Source: a virus
Virus record (IMG/VR): IMGVR_UViG_3300017986_000052
Span: 1-41,573 of that record
Length of the DNA: 41,573 nucleotides
Strand: one strand, 5' to 3'
The notes under the pieces are model-generated. The model made no database searches, had not been told where the DNA came from, and saw nothing but the letters and a program-made list of their open reading frames with translations. Of the stretch, positions 24,772 to 32,682 are shown one piece after another. Numbering within the stretch: the first letter of the stretch is position 1; the number at the start of each line of letters is the position of its first letter. The position numbers and the translations under genes were made by a program.

Positions 24772-26333
24772 CATCACTAGGTTATCAATTAAATAAACAA
24801 CCAATTGCGCAGTCGTTTTACATAAGCGCTCAAACTGGAATATACTGCACCAAAGTTGATTTATTTTTTAGCAAAAAAGATGCATCTTTGCCAGTTCAAG
24901 TACAAATAAGACCAATGGTTCAAGGGTTTCCGTCAGCAAGCAGAATTATTCCAGGAACCATTAAAATGCTACCAGCTGGAAGTGTTAATGTAGACACTAC
25001 TGGACCTGAGTTAACACCAACATCTTTTGAATTTGACGAACCAGTCTTTTTAAAAGGCCAAGAAGATTACGCATTAGTTGTGATAGCCGACTCAAAAGAC
25101 TACGAAATTTATATAGCAGAAATTAATGAATTTCAGTTTGGATCCACTGAAAAGAGAGCAAATAAACAACCAGATTTAGGAAGTTTATTTTATTCACAAA
25201 ACGGTGTCACATGGACTCCATCACAAAACCAAGACTTAACGTTTACTATTCATCAAGCAAGATTTAAACACACATCTGCAACTGCCATATTACACAACGC
25301 ATCTGTACCTAAGAAAAAACTATTAAATAATCCTTTTACTGTTTCTTCTGGTGATGCAACAGTAACTACAAGGCATATAGGCCATGGAATGCAAGTAGGT
25401 AATGCAATTGATATAAGTGGTGCAACATCTGTTGGTGGTATGGAAGCATCCAGTATTAATGGTAGAAGAGTAATAACAGCTGTCGACTGGACCGGATATA
25501 CATTTGAAGCAGACAGTTCTGCAGACTCTGATGCTGTAGCTGGTGGAGCAAACGTGCTTACTACAAAAAATATTCCTTATAGTTTAATTTATCCTACAAC
25601 ACAGATGCTAGCACCTACTAACACCTTTGTAGCAGGTTCAATAAAAGCCACTACTGGAAAATCATTTGCTGGTACTGAGACATCATTTCAAAAACAATCA
25701 GAATTCCAAACTATAAAATTTAATGAAAACAATCAAGCACTTGAGCCATATGTTGTAGCTTTTGACAGTGCAGAAACTGCAGAGTTAGGCGCTGGTGTTA
25801 AGTCTTTCGATATGCAAATAAAGATGAATACTTTAGATTCTGATATATCTCCTATGATAGACTTACAAAGAACTTCAATATCATTAATTGATAATATAAT
25901 TGATAAACAAGATTCATCTTCATCATCTGGATTTAATGTACCTTTAAACTATGTTGATGAAACTGCAGCTACTGACGGTAGTGCTGCTGCAAAACACTTA
26001 ACAAAAATAGTAACTCTTGCAGATGATGCAGTAGGATTGAAAATATTATTAACGGCTAATAGACCTAATGGAACAGATTTTCAATTATATTTCAGAACAG
26101 CAACGGCCGATGAAGTAATTACTGACAAATCGTTTACTTTACAAGCTTCAGAAACTACACTTCCTACTGATGAATCTATAACAGTTTTTAGAGAGTATAG
26201 ATACTTAATAGGTGGACAAAATGGAGTTTTACCAGCGTTTACTAAGTTTCAAGTTAAAATTGTGTTTAGAAGCACAAACTCTGCTAGGGTTCCAAGAATT
26301 AGAGATTTAAGGATAATCGCACTGAGTGTATAA
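24762..26333 (+). CDS. Virion structural protein, baseplate/arm type
   Basis: A 523-residue protein starting with a segment (PIAQSFYISAQTGIYCTKVD) followed by DLFFSKKDASLPVQVQIRPM. This is a domain I recall as following or fused to DUF4815 in marine T4-like phages (pattern P-x-x-Q-x-F...GIxxTxVDxxF...PVxVxIRPM). It includes FEFDEPVFLKGQEDYALVV (about 87-105) and, near the C-terminus, VFREYRYLIGG. About residues 190-250 form an inserted domain (HIGHGMQVGNAIDISGAT). It overlaps the giant gene's end, so the two are probably made together and assemble together. Precise function unknown; gp10-like arm protein is one possibility. Confidence 0.55.
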   Translation: MAVTSLGYQLNKQPIAQSFYISAQTGIYCTKVDLFFSKKDASLPVQVQIRPMVQGFPSASRIIPGTIKMLPAGSVNVDTTGPELTPTSFEFDEPVFLKGQEDYALVVIADSKDYEIYIAEINEFQFGSTEKRANKQPDLGSLFYSQNGVTWTPSQNQDLTFTIHQARFKHTSATAILHNASVPKKKLLNNPFTVSSGDATVTTRHIGHGMQVGNAIDISGATSVGGMEASSINGRRVITAVDWTGYTFEADSSADSDAVAGGANVLTTKNIPYSLIYPTTQMLAPTNTFVAGSIKATTGKSFAGTETSFQKQSEFQTIKFNENNQALEPYVVAFDSAETAELGAGVKSFDMQIKMNTLDSDISPMIDLQRTSISLIDNIIDKQDSSSSSGFNVPLNYVDETAATDGSAAAKHLTKIVTLADDAVGLKILLTANRPNGTDFQLYFRTATADEVITDKSFTLQASETTLPTDESITVFREYRYLIGGQNGVLPAFTKFQVKIVFRSTNSARVPRIRDLRIIALSV

Positions 26334-26542
26334 TGAGTTATGTTAAAGTTGAAGGCCACAAAAATTTCGTTAGGGATAGAAGAAGTGGTGCTATTATAAA
26401 TACTAATAGAGAAGAAATAGAAGCAGCAAAAAAGCGTAAAGCTGAAAAACTGAATAAAGATAAAGAACTTAATGATTTAAAAGATGAAGTAAGTGATATA
26501 AAGAAAATGTTAACTAAAATAGTAGAGAAGCTCGATGGCTAA
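26333..26542 (+). CDS. Small coiled-coil virion-associated protein
   Basis: A 69-residue protein. The N-terminus (SYVKVEGHKNFVRDRRSGAI with INTN) is a conserved short motif in many marine T4-like phages. Residues 27-69 are a charged heptad-like helix (KDKELNDLKDEVSDIKKMLTKI), probably a coiled coil. It overlaps both neighbours (1 base upstream, 8 downstream). I recall no known function; its position suggests an assembly partner of the arm or fibre proteins. Confidence 0.7.
   Translation: MSYVKVEGHKNFVRDRRSGAIINTNREEIEAAKKRKAEKLNKDKELNDLKDEVSDIKKMLTKIVEKLDG
26395..26402 (+). promoter_or_regulatory. Intragenic TATAAATA, possible late promoter
   Basis: A perfect box inside the 69-residue coding region (codons ATT ATA AAT ACT), about 130 bases upstream of the next gene. 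It may be chance in AT-rich coding DNA, since it is followed by CT, unlike the other sites. Confidence 0.25.
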
Positions 26543-27161
26543 AACAATTATAAACTTATCAGATCCAGTATCAACACTTGTTAGTAAAACTAATACGATA
26601 TCGGATCATGTTGGAGATATAACTCAGTTAAATGTACCAGCTAGTGCAGATTCTGATTTAGTACAAGCAATAAATCATGTATTCAACAATAGTACAGATT
26701 CAGCTGTTATTGTTTCTATTGTAGACTCTGCATACGTACAAGATAGGCAAAGTCCTGCAACTTCAAGAGCTACCGTATTACCATTTTTCATAAAAGATAG
26801 CGCAAATGGAATTGGTTTAGATTCTTCTGAAGGTCGATTCTTTATTGCACCAAATACTGTTAATACAAGCATGATAGAAAATTCAGCTATTACAGCAGAG
26901 AAACTAGCAGGTGATGCCGTAACCTCATCAAAGATTGCAGATGATCAAATTAATAGTCAGCATTATGTTGATGGTTCAATTGATACTGCACACATTGCTG
27001 ATGGTCAAGTAACAACATTAAAATTAGCAGACAGCTGTGTCACAGAAGCAAAAATGGCAAATGACGCAGTAGGATCAGCAGAATTAAAATCACTATCAAC
27101 TTTATTAATTAAAGATGTTAATGGAACAACATTAAAAACTATCCACGGCGCTGGAGCTTAA
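26535..27161 (+). CDS. Fibre-like protein with I-A-D-G repeats
   Basis: A 208-residue protein. The N-terminal half has DSAYVQDR, a motif shared with the distal fibre genes in this window. Residues about 110-190 contain roughly 15-residue repeats of the type S-x-I-x-x-x-x-I-A-D-x-Q-[IV] (SAITAEKLAGDAV, SSKIADDQI, TAHIADGQV), typical of shaft segments in marine phage appendages. It starts inside the upstream coding end and is followed by the FFTG-repeat gene after 3 bases. It is probably a small appendage or fibre-attachment protein; function not established. Confidence 0.6.
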   Translation: MAKTIINLSDPVSTLVSKTNTISDHVGDITQLNVPASADSDLVQAINHVFNNSTDSAVIVSIVDSAYVQDRQSPATSRATVLPFFIKDSANGIGLDSSEGRFFIAPNTVNTSMIENSAITAEKLAGDAVTSSKIADDQINSQHYVDGSIDTAHIADGQVTTLKLADSCVTEAKMANDAVGSAELKSLSTLLIKDVNGTTLKTIHGAGA

Positions 27162-27164
27162 ATT

Positions 27165-28178
27165 ATGGCTGACGTTGTTGTCAAACAAACTACCTCTGGT
27201 AGTGTTATTCAAGAAATGAGTACTTCTGATAAAGAATATATAGAACATGTTCTTCTTACAGATTTTAACTCAGCAGATACAGGCGTTGGCACAATAAGCG
27301 TAAATCCATCTGATACAACAGGATTAACGTTGATAGGTACATTTGTTGATACGACAAGACCTTCCGCTGTAGGCTCACATCCAGTTAGTTCTACTCCGGT
27401 AACAGCAAATACATATAACTTTTATCAAGATTTAGGATCAGCAAGTGAAAGCATAACAGATGCAACAAGACCAGTTGCGCTTGATGGTTCAGCAGATATT
27501 CAACGAATGTCTGATACAGAAACAAATAATGATTTTGTTCTTTCTACACAAGAAAATTTAGTAGCAAGTGGAGTAGGTAGTTATGCACTACAACCTGCTG
27601 CACCTTCAAGCGGGACATGGATAGAAAAAGCAACTATTACAAATTCATTAGTAAGCGGTTCAAATACCACAAAACTTTGGAGAAAGTCAGCACCTGCATC
27701 TACTCCTACAACAGTAAGACCATTAAAATTTGTATCTAGTTCCGGTTCATTAAGAGAAATGACAGATACAGAAATTAAAAAGTTTACACCTAGATTAAGA
27801 AATAGAATTGTTGGAAACGGCATTGGCCAATATAAATTACAAGCCACTGCGCCTACTAGTGGCGGCACATGGGTTCAAGTAGGATCCGATATTGTTGATA
27901 CACGACATCAAGTAGCTAATCAAAATTATACTGGATTTTTTAGTAATACATTTTCAAACACGTTTAGCAACACATTCGCAGGTTTTTTTAGCGCAACTTA
28001 TAATAGATTTTTTAATGGTCAATTTTACGGAAGTTTTTCAGGTAGTAGAACTAAATTTTTTACAGGATTTTTTACAGGATTTTTTACAGGAACTTTCACA
28101 GGATTTTTTACAGGATTAACAGTACAAAGTTCAACTGAAAATGTGACTACATTAAAATTGTGGGTAAGAACAGCTTAA
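27165..28178 (+). CDS. Virion protein with Phe-rich FFTG repeat tract
   Basis: A 337-residue protein. Residues 1-255 are Ser/Thr-rich with two similar segments (about 110-175 and 195-250: ...IQRMSDTE...GVGSYALQPAAPSSGTW and ...LREMTDTE...GIGQYKLQATAPTSGGTW), so an internal duplication is likely. Residues about 260-317 are a striking aromatic tract: NTFSNTFSNTF, then GFF and YNRFFNGQFYGSF, then five FFTG-type units. The final 20 residues return to normal composition and repeat KLWVRTA (compare KLWRKSA near 180). The tract comes from a 12-bp tandem DNA repeat. I know of Phe/Tyr-rich GxF repeats in other marine phage structural proteins but not their role; a beta-solenoid stem is plausible. Confidence 0.65.
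   Translation: MADVVVKQTTSGSVIQEMSTSDKEYIEHVLLTDFNSADTGVGTISVNPSDTTGLTLIGTFVDTTRPSAVGSHPVSSTPVTANTYNFYQDLGSASESITDATRPVALDGSADIQRMSDTETNNDFVLSTQENLVASGVGSYALQPAAPSSGTWIEKATITNSLVSGSNTTKLWRKSAPASTPTTVRPLKFVSSSGSLREMTDTEIKKFTPRLRNRIVGNGIGQYKLQATAPTSGGTWVQVGSDIVDTRHQVANQNYTGFFSNTFSNTFSNTFAGFFSATYNRFFNGQFYGSFSGSRTKFFTGFFTGFFTGTFTGFFTGLTVQSSTENVTTLKLWVRTA
28056..28115 (+). repeat. 12-bp tandem repeat (TTTTTTACAGGA), five units
   Basis: Units at 28056-28067, 28068-28079, 28080-28091, a diverged unit at 28092-28103 (ACTTTCACAGGA) and 28104-28115. Three units are identical and adjacent, and the last is also identical. They encode FFTG repeats. In-frame 12-bp slippage would change the count without breaking the gene. 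Confidence 0.9.
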
Positions 28179-28196
28179 TTATTATTGGAGTTTATT

Positions 28197-28616
28197 ATGG
28201 AAAGAACTATCAAAAACCCCTATTGGGGAAATAACACTAAGACACAAGTTATATGCGAGTTTCATTACGGCGAAGGCAAACCTATACAAACTGCTGCTAT
28301 TACAGAAACTGAAGAAGGTAATCCAGATTGGAAAGAAATATTTGAAAAATTTACTATTGAAGAAATAGACGAAATTACAGAAACCTATAAAGCTGAAGAA
28401 TCTGAAAAACGTAAGAAACAAGTAGAATTTGAAAAAGATGAAATAGAAAGAATGAAAAGTGATGCATTATTTAGTGCAAAACTTGAAGCCTTTGAAATAG
28501 AAGAAATTAAAAATTCAAAAAATAGAAAACTTAAATCCCGTATACGAAAAGCCAAAAGCATTATGGAAGTAACAGCATTTACTGCCGCTTTACTTATATC
28601 TGAAAATGATGAATAA
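28197..28616 (+). CDS. Hypothetical charged coiled-coil protein
   Basis: A 139-residue protein starting at the ATG at 28197, which has a GGAG ribosome site 6 bases upstream; a TTG 12 bases earlier is less likely. The N-terminus (ERTIKNPYWGNNTKTQVICEF) is a compact segment I have seen in marine T4-like phages. Residues about 55-120 are a highly charged helix (KAEESEKRKKQVEFEKDEIERMK) that probably forms a coiled coil. The end overlaps the glycosyltransferase start by 11 bases. Function unknown; it may be a fibre assembly factor, since it closes the structural block before the accessory cassette. Confidence 0.65.
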   Translation: MERTIKNPYWGNNTKTQVICEFHYGEGKPIQTAAITETEEGNPDWKEIFEKFTIEEIDEITETYKAEESEKRKKQVEFEKDEIERMKSDALFSAKLEAFEIEEIKNSKNRKLKSRIRKAKSIMEVTAFTAALLISENDE

Positions 28617-29304
28617 TGGATTTGTTTATGTTGCAAGTAAATTTAAAAAATTTATATCAGCAGCAAGATATTCAGCTAACAGTTTAAGAGATCATTGGCC
28701 TTCAGCAAACATAACTTTGTTTACTCATGAAGAATGGTTAAATGAAAGTGACTATTCTTTATTTGATAATATCATAACAAAAGAAATTCCTAATCACAAA
28801 AGAGCAAAACTGTGGGCTTTAGATAAAACTCCGTATGATCTAACATGCTATATAGACTGTGATACTTGCATAGAGCACGATGATATTAAATTTATATTTA
28901 ATCAGCATAATAATGATTCTGATATAACTATAACAAAAACTAGAAGATATGCTGCTGCTATTGATTCTAAGTTTAAAGGTGGTGAACTTACTGATCACTG
29001 CGGATTATTCATATATAATAATAAGAAACACACATTAAATTTTATGAAGCAATGGTGGCTTTTATATTGCAAGCAAGATGAAGGCATTTGGAAATGGGAC
29101 ACAAAATTATACCCAGAATATTTAAGACCATGGGATATGTGGACTTATTGGTGGTTACAAAATAAAACAGAACACAAAATAAAGAGATCTTATTTTCCAG
29201 ATCCTGATGCTAAATGGAATTTTATTTACATTTATAAAAAAGAAGAATTAAAGGGTCATAATAAAGTAATATCACACCAACCTTTACCGAGAGCAAATGA
29301 TTAA
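28606..29304 (+). CDS. Glycosyltransferase-like protein (GT-A fold)
   Basis: A 232-residue protein. The N-terminus GFVYVASKFKKFISAARYSA with SLRDHWPSANITLFTH is the Rossmann-type start of a GT-A nucleotide-sugar transferase, and the metal-binding DxD is D84-C-D86 in CYIDCDTCIE. The second half is rich in Trp and His (WDMWTYWWLQ). It would transfer a sugar from a nucleotide donor; the acceptor is unknown. It is the first gene of the accessory cassette and overlaps both neighbours. It differs from the two other GTs in the cassette, which resemble each other more. The target could be fibre protein, host surface glycan or modified DNA. Confidence 0.65.
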   Translation: MMNNGFVYVASKFKKFISAARYSANSLRDHWPSANITLFTHEEWLNESDYSLFDNIITKEIPNHKRAKLWALDKTPYDLTCYIDCDTCIEHDDIKFIFNQHNNDSDITITKTRRYAAAIDSKFKGGELTDHCGLFIYNNKKHTLNFMKQWWLLYCKQDEGIWKWDTKLYPEYLRPWDMWTYWWLQNKTEHKIKRSYFPDPDAKWNFIYIYKKEELKGHNKVISHQPLPRAND

Positions 29305-29911
29305 TATTAAAATTCAAAATAAAGAAATAATTAATTTATTAAATGATTACTCCACATGGATCGAAAGTTTAGATAAATCAGTATTTAAATTGGAAGGAAA
29401 GGCAGACAAAAATGACTATTATACTGAAGAAGAATATTTTAAAACTATAGATCAAGAAAATCATATTGGGTGGCCAGAAGTAAGTTATGGTACAGACATA
29501 GCTTATACACACACGACAACATTAAATTTAAGAGAAAGAATAAGACAAGTCGATTCAGACTTTAATGATATATTAAGTGCCAAACATTGTGCTGTTAAAA
29601 TGTATTATCCTGAAGGAGGATACATGGGGTGGCATAATAATCATAATGCCAGTGGATATAACATACTTTTTTCATATACTAAAAATGGAAATGGATATTT
29701 TAGATATAAAGATCCTATAACTTTAAAAACAATAACAATGCATGACACACCTGGGTGGACAGCTAAAGTTGGTTATTATGGAAATTTAAAAGAAAAAGAT
29801 AAAATATATTGGCATTGTGCCCGAGCTTATGAGCCTAGGTTGACTTTAGGATTTATTATACCTGACAAAAATTTTTGGGAAATGATGATTGAAGATATTC
29901 AAGACCAATAG
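29297..29911 (+). CDS. 2-oxoglutarate/Fe(II)-type oxygenase-like protein
   Basis: A 204-residue protein with the double-stranded beta-helix pattern common among marine T4-like phages. MGWHNNHNASGYNILFSY (about 110-127) holds the first metal ligand H113, GYFRYKDP follows, then DTPGWTAKVGYYG, and IYWHCARAYEPRLTLGF (170-186) holds H173 and R181, the expected distal His and 2-oxoglutarate-binding Arg. The usual HxD acid is Asn here (H113-N-N115), so metal binding may be altered or the residue may be supplied from elsewhere. The substrate is unknown; sugar, protein or nucleic acid hydroxylation are options. The 3' end overlaps the convergent glycosyltransferase gene by 13 bases. Confidence 0.65.
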   Translation: MINIKIQNKEIINLLNDYSTWIESLDKSVFKLEGKADKNDYYTEEEYFKTIDQENHIGWPEVSYGTDIAYTHTTTLNLRERIRQVDSDFNDILSAKHCAVKMYYPEGGYMGWHNNHNASGYNILFSYTKNGNGYFRYKDPITLKTITMHDTPGWTAKVGYYGNLKEKDKIYWHCARAYEPRLTLGFIIPDKNFWEMMIEDIQDQ

Positions 29912-30648
29912 TTTTCAAATCCTTCGTAAGTCCAATCTTCAGTAGGCCCGTTAAAGAGACATATCATTCTTTCAGGTATATGATGTAAATATATTTCTTT
30001 GAAATCTTTCATTCTTACTCTTGTTTCAATATTTTTAAAAAGATTCACATCGTACAATTTAGCATGCGTATAATCTTCTTCTTTTTCTCCATTCATTCTA
30101 GAATAGAATAATCCTTCTGGAAAATAATTTAATTCAAATTTTTCATGAAATAAAAATCTGTCTATTCCTTTGTATTGAACCATGAAATAATCAGCGTTTT
30201 CATAAAAATGTTTCCATATTTTAGTAAGACTATTAGATTTCCAAAGTAACACACTGGAATTAACGTTCATGTCCCATCTATCTTTTTCACGGCGCGAACT
30301 TCCATCTGTAACAATGTTTCCTTTCCAATGGCATTTTATCATAGTTAAATTGTCAGATAAATAGTCTAATAGAGTATCAATGGGATTTTGTATTACGATA
30401 TCTAAGTCAAAGTAAAGACAAGGACCAGTTGGTACAAAATTATTTTGAAACATAGCCAATTTATTCCAATAAGTTTCTAAATAATTTGATTTTATTTTAA
30501 TAATGTTGGCATCCACATTAGTAGGATCGTCAGTATAACAATAGAAAGTGAACGGTATATTCAAATATTTTTTAACCATAGTATGAAGTCTATTGACATT
30601 CTCATAACTATACTTATCACCCCATTTCACACAAATTACATTTATCAT
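29899..30648 (-). CDS. Glycosyltransferase-like protein (GT-A fold), - strand
   Basis: A 249-residue protein from the ATG at 30648 (MINVICVKWGDKYSYENVNR). A GTG at 30678 would add ten residues, but the related gene at 31890 begins at the equivalent of this ATG. It has the YCYTDD motif (36-41) and DxD at D81-L-D83 in LYFDLDIVI, then HWKGN, a DMNVNSSVLLW strand and HHIPERM near the end. It is paralogous to the protein at 31890-32633. It is the only - strand gene in the right-hand 35 kb, suggesting separate acquisition or local inversion. Ends overlap or nearly touch both neighbours, and no separate promoter is clear. Confidence 0.7.
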   Translation of the reverse strand: MINVICVKWGDKYSYENVNRLHTMVKKYLNIPFTFYCYTDDPTNVDANIIKIKSNYLETYWNKLAMFQNNFVPTGPCLYFDLDIVIQNPIDTLLDYLSDNLTMIKCHWKGNIVTDGSSRREKDRWDMNVNSSVLLWKSNSLTKIWKHFYENADYFMVQYKGIDRFLFHEKFELNYFPEGLFYSRMNGEKEEDYTHAKLYDVNLFKNIETRVRMKDFKEIYLHHIPERMICLFNGPTEDWTYEGFENYWS

Positions 30649-30658
30649 AGAGGTATTT

Positions 30659-31225
30659 ATGCACTTTTTTATAGACACTAAAACACAAAGAGCTATTAAA
30701 AAACATCCTCATTTAGCAAAAGATATAGTTCAGTCTTACGATGAAAAGCAAATAAAATGTAAATCTTGGTTAGCAGCTGAATTAGAGAAGATTAACATTT
30801 TACCAGAAAAAATTTATGTTGCTGGTAGTTGGTTTGGTAATATTATAGTTCCAAGACTTTTAAAGATATATCCAAAAGTGCAAAGAATACTGTTGCATGA
30901 CATAGATGCTGAGGTTGTAAATATAGCTAGGAATATATTTTTTAATGACATAGAAAAAGTTAAAGTCGACGAGATAAACTGTAATAATTTTTTATATGAT
31001 GGTATGGTGATAAATACGTCTTGCGAACATATGAAACCTCTTAAGATAGAGAAAGGAACAACAGTTGTTCTTCAAAGTAATAACTATAGAGAAATTAAAG
31101 ATCACGTTAATTGTGTTGATAGCTGTGATGAATTAGCAGAGCAATATGGTGTAATTGATGAATATTATAGTGGAGAACTTAATTTCGAAAAATATACAAG
31201 ATATATGATAATAGGAAAGGTGTGA
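30659..31225 (+). CDS. Methyltransferase-like protein (class I SAM fold)
   Basis: A 188-residue protein. IYVAGSWFGNIIVPRLL (52-68) matches the glycine-containing SAM loop, RILLHDIDAEVVNIAR (76-91) the acidic end of strand 2, and MVINTSCEHM (about 116-125) the segment after strand 4. TVVLQSNNYREIKDHVNC follows. I recall this small family, with its INTSCEH motif, from marine phages and bacteria. The acceptor is unknown; sugar or small-molecule methylation fits the glycosyltransferase neighbours. A purine-rich AGAGG lies before the ATG. The stop overlaps the PP-loop start (TGATG). Confidence 0.65.
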   Translation: MHFFIDTKTQRAIKKHPHLAKDIVQSYDEKQIKCKSWLAAELEKINILPEKIYVAGSWFGNIIVPRLLKIYPKVQRILLHDIDAEVVNIARNIFFNDIEKVKVDEINCNNFLYDGMVINTSCEHMKPLKIEKGTTVVLQSNNYREIKDHVNCVDSCDELAEQYGVIDEYYSGELNFEKYTRYMIIGKV

Positions 31226-31893
31226 TGGAAGAATACGAAAAATATTTACATAAAAGATTAATCGAGCTTAATTATAAAAACGCAGTATTAAACTTATCAG
31301 GCGGTACAGATTCAACTTTAGTTTTTTATTTAATATGCGAATATGTAATTGAAAACAATATACAAGAATTTCAAATAACACCTGTTCACGGTTGGGATAT
31401 GAGAAGAGTGAACGCTTATTCGCCCGATGCGGCTAAAAAAGTATATTCATATATAAAAAATAAATTCCCTACTGTAAAAATAAACGATCTCTATTTATTT
31501 GCATACAATAAGCTTGCTGGAGAAGACAAACCTAAATATCATCGTCCTGTGTACGCGCTTTTAAGGAAAGAAGGTATGTGTGACAATGATATGGTATTTT
31601 CAGGAAGTACTCTATCACCACAAGATCAATCATTTAAATACAAAGATCCCGGAAGCTCTAATCGTAATGTAGGTGAAAAAAATGATAAAGGTATTAAGTA
31701 TGAAGACTCTAATATAATAAGCTCTTATGATAAAAGATGGGTGAGACTCATGTATGAAGAAAAAGGTTTAAAAGAAATATTTCAACATACTGTATCTTGT
31801 ATTGGTGATGAACCAAATGGACCGTGTAAAAGTTGTTGGTGGTGCCATGAAAAATATTGGGCATTTGGACATTATGACGGTGAATCCTTATGA
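31225..31893 (+). CDS. PP-loop ATPase with four-Cys C-terminus (QueC-like fold)
   Basis: A 222-residue protein from the ATG at 31225; the GTG one codon earlier is also possible. LNLSGGTDSTLV (22-33) is a textbook PP-loop (SGGxDS, 25-30) that adenylates a substrate. The C-terminus has C192, then C201-x2-C204-x2-C207 in GPCKSCWWCHEK, a probable zinc site arranged as in QueC (7-cyano-7-deazaguanine synthase). No other queuosine-pathway gene is visible here. Its position among glycosyltransferases raises the alternative of a sugar amidotransferase-like or amide-forming role. Residues 100-170 are not closely like QueC by eye. Substrate undetermined. Confidence 0.7.
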   Translation: MEEYEKYLHKRLIELNYKNAVLNLSGGTDSTLVFYLICEYVIENNIQEFQITPVHGWDMRRVNAYSPDAAKKVYSYIKNKFPTVKINDLYLFAYNKLAGEDKPKYHRPVYALLRKEGMCDNDMVFSGSTLSPQDQSFKYKDPGSSNRNVGEKNDKGIKYEDSNIISSYDKRWVRLMYEEKGLKEIFQHTVSCIGDEPNGPCKSCWWCHEKYWAFGHYDGESL

Positions 31894-32633
31894 ACATACT
31901 AACTTTAAAAGTTGGAACTAAGTATAACTATCGATATGTAAATAATTTATATGAAGGATTGAAAGCGAATAGTACAATTGATTTTAATTTTTATTGTTAC
32001 ACTGATGATGATAAAAATTTAAATGAAAATATAATTATTGTTCCTATTGTTGATGTAGAAAAATATAAGTTACAGTGGCATAAATTAGAATTTCATAATA
32101 GCGGATTTGGAAATATTGAAAATGGTGAAACATGTTTGATTTTAGATATTGATTGGATTATTATTAATGATATGAATGATATCCTCAATCATAAATTATC
32201 TATGAAACAATTTGGTTGTTTCGAAAGATGGTGGTCTAATAGAAGAAATTTTTGTAAAATTAACGGTGGATTTCAAATGTATAATATGGGAGATACTCAG
32301 CATTTATACGATATATTTACAGAAAAGCCAGACTATTGGCAGGAATATTTTATTAATAACGGACAAGCTGAAGGTCCAGTTAATGGAGAACAAAATTTTA
32401 TTGATATGCATATTGATAATAATAGGCATTGGTTTCCAATGAAATGGTTTGCAAAATACTCGCCTGATGAATATAGAAAAATACAAAGTAATTGGCATAA
32501 TGAAATTAATAATGAAGATCCATATTATATAGACAATGAATTTTCAGATTCAATTAAAATGATACATTTTTCAAACTCAAATAATATGATAGAAAATTAT
32601 AAAGATTCATGGATAAAAAAGTATTGGATGTAA
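31890..32633 (+). CDS. Glycosyltransferase-like protein (GT-A fold)
   Basis: A 247-residue protein, MNILTLKVGTKYNYRYVNNL at the start, FYCYTDDD at 34-41, and DxD at D86-I-D88 in LILDIDWII. KINGGFQMYN and GPVNGEQNFID supply the usual acceptor-side and catalytic loops. It is paralogous to the - strand protein at 29899-30648 (shared V-G/D-x-KYxY start and FYCYTDD). ATGA overlap with the PP-loop gene suggests coupling. It is the last gene of the cassette, followed by a late promoter and a GC-rich leader. Donor and acceptor unknown. Confidence 0.7.
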   Translation: MNILTLKVGTKYNYRYVNNLYEGLKANSTIDFNFYCYTDDDKNLNENIIIVPIVDVEKYKLQWHKLEFHNSGFGNIENGETCLILDIDWIIINDMNDILNHKLSMKQFGCFERWWSNRRNFCKINGGFQMYNMGDTQHLYDIFTEKPDYWQEYFINNGQAEGPVNGEQNFIDMHIDNNRHWFPMKWFAKYSPDEYRKIQSNWHNEINNEDPYYIDNEFSDSIKMIHFSNSNNMIENYKDSWIKKYWM

Positions 32634-32644
32634 ATTTATTTTTG

Positions 32645-32652
32645 TATAAATA
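32645..32652 (+). promoter_or_regulatory. T4-type late promoter TATAAATA before fibre genes
   Basis: A perfect box followed by GA, 53 bases upstream of the ATG at 32706. The predicted transcript begins near 32658 and has a leader of about 48 bases that starts with a GC-rich hairpin. Confidence 0.8.
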
Positions 32653-32660
32653 GATTAAAC

Positions 32661-32682
32661 GGCAGGGGCGCGCGCGTCCGAC
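32661..32682 (+). other. GC-rich island with hairpin in the mRNA leader
   Basis: 19 of 22 bases are G or C, in a strongly AT-rich genome. GGGCG (32666-32670) can pair with CGTCC (32675-32679) around a CGCG loop, with one G-T wobble. It lies just after the predicted start of the late transcript, where a 5' hairpin could protect the RNA. The alternating CG run is also unusual on its own. Confidence 0.6.

Noticed and set aside
28056-28115. Tandem repeat considered as a CRISPR-like array
   Set aside because: The 12-bp units are adjacent without spacers and are in frame with a coding sequence.
28185-28196. TTG start four codons upstream of the ATG at 28197
   Set aside because: The TTG overlaps the TTGGAG ribosome site that serves the ATG.
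30649-30678. GTG start at 30678 for the - strand glycosyltransferase
   Set aside because: The paralogue at 31890 begins at the position equivalent to the ATG at 30648, and the extra ten residues do not resemble the family.
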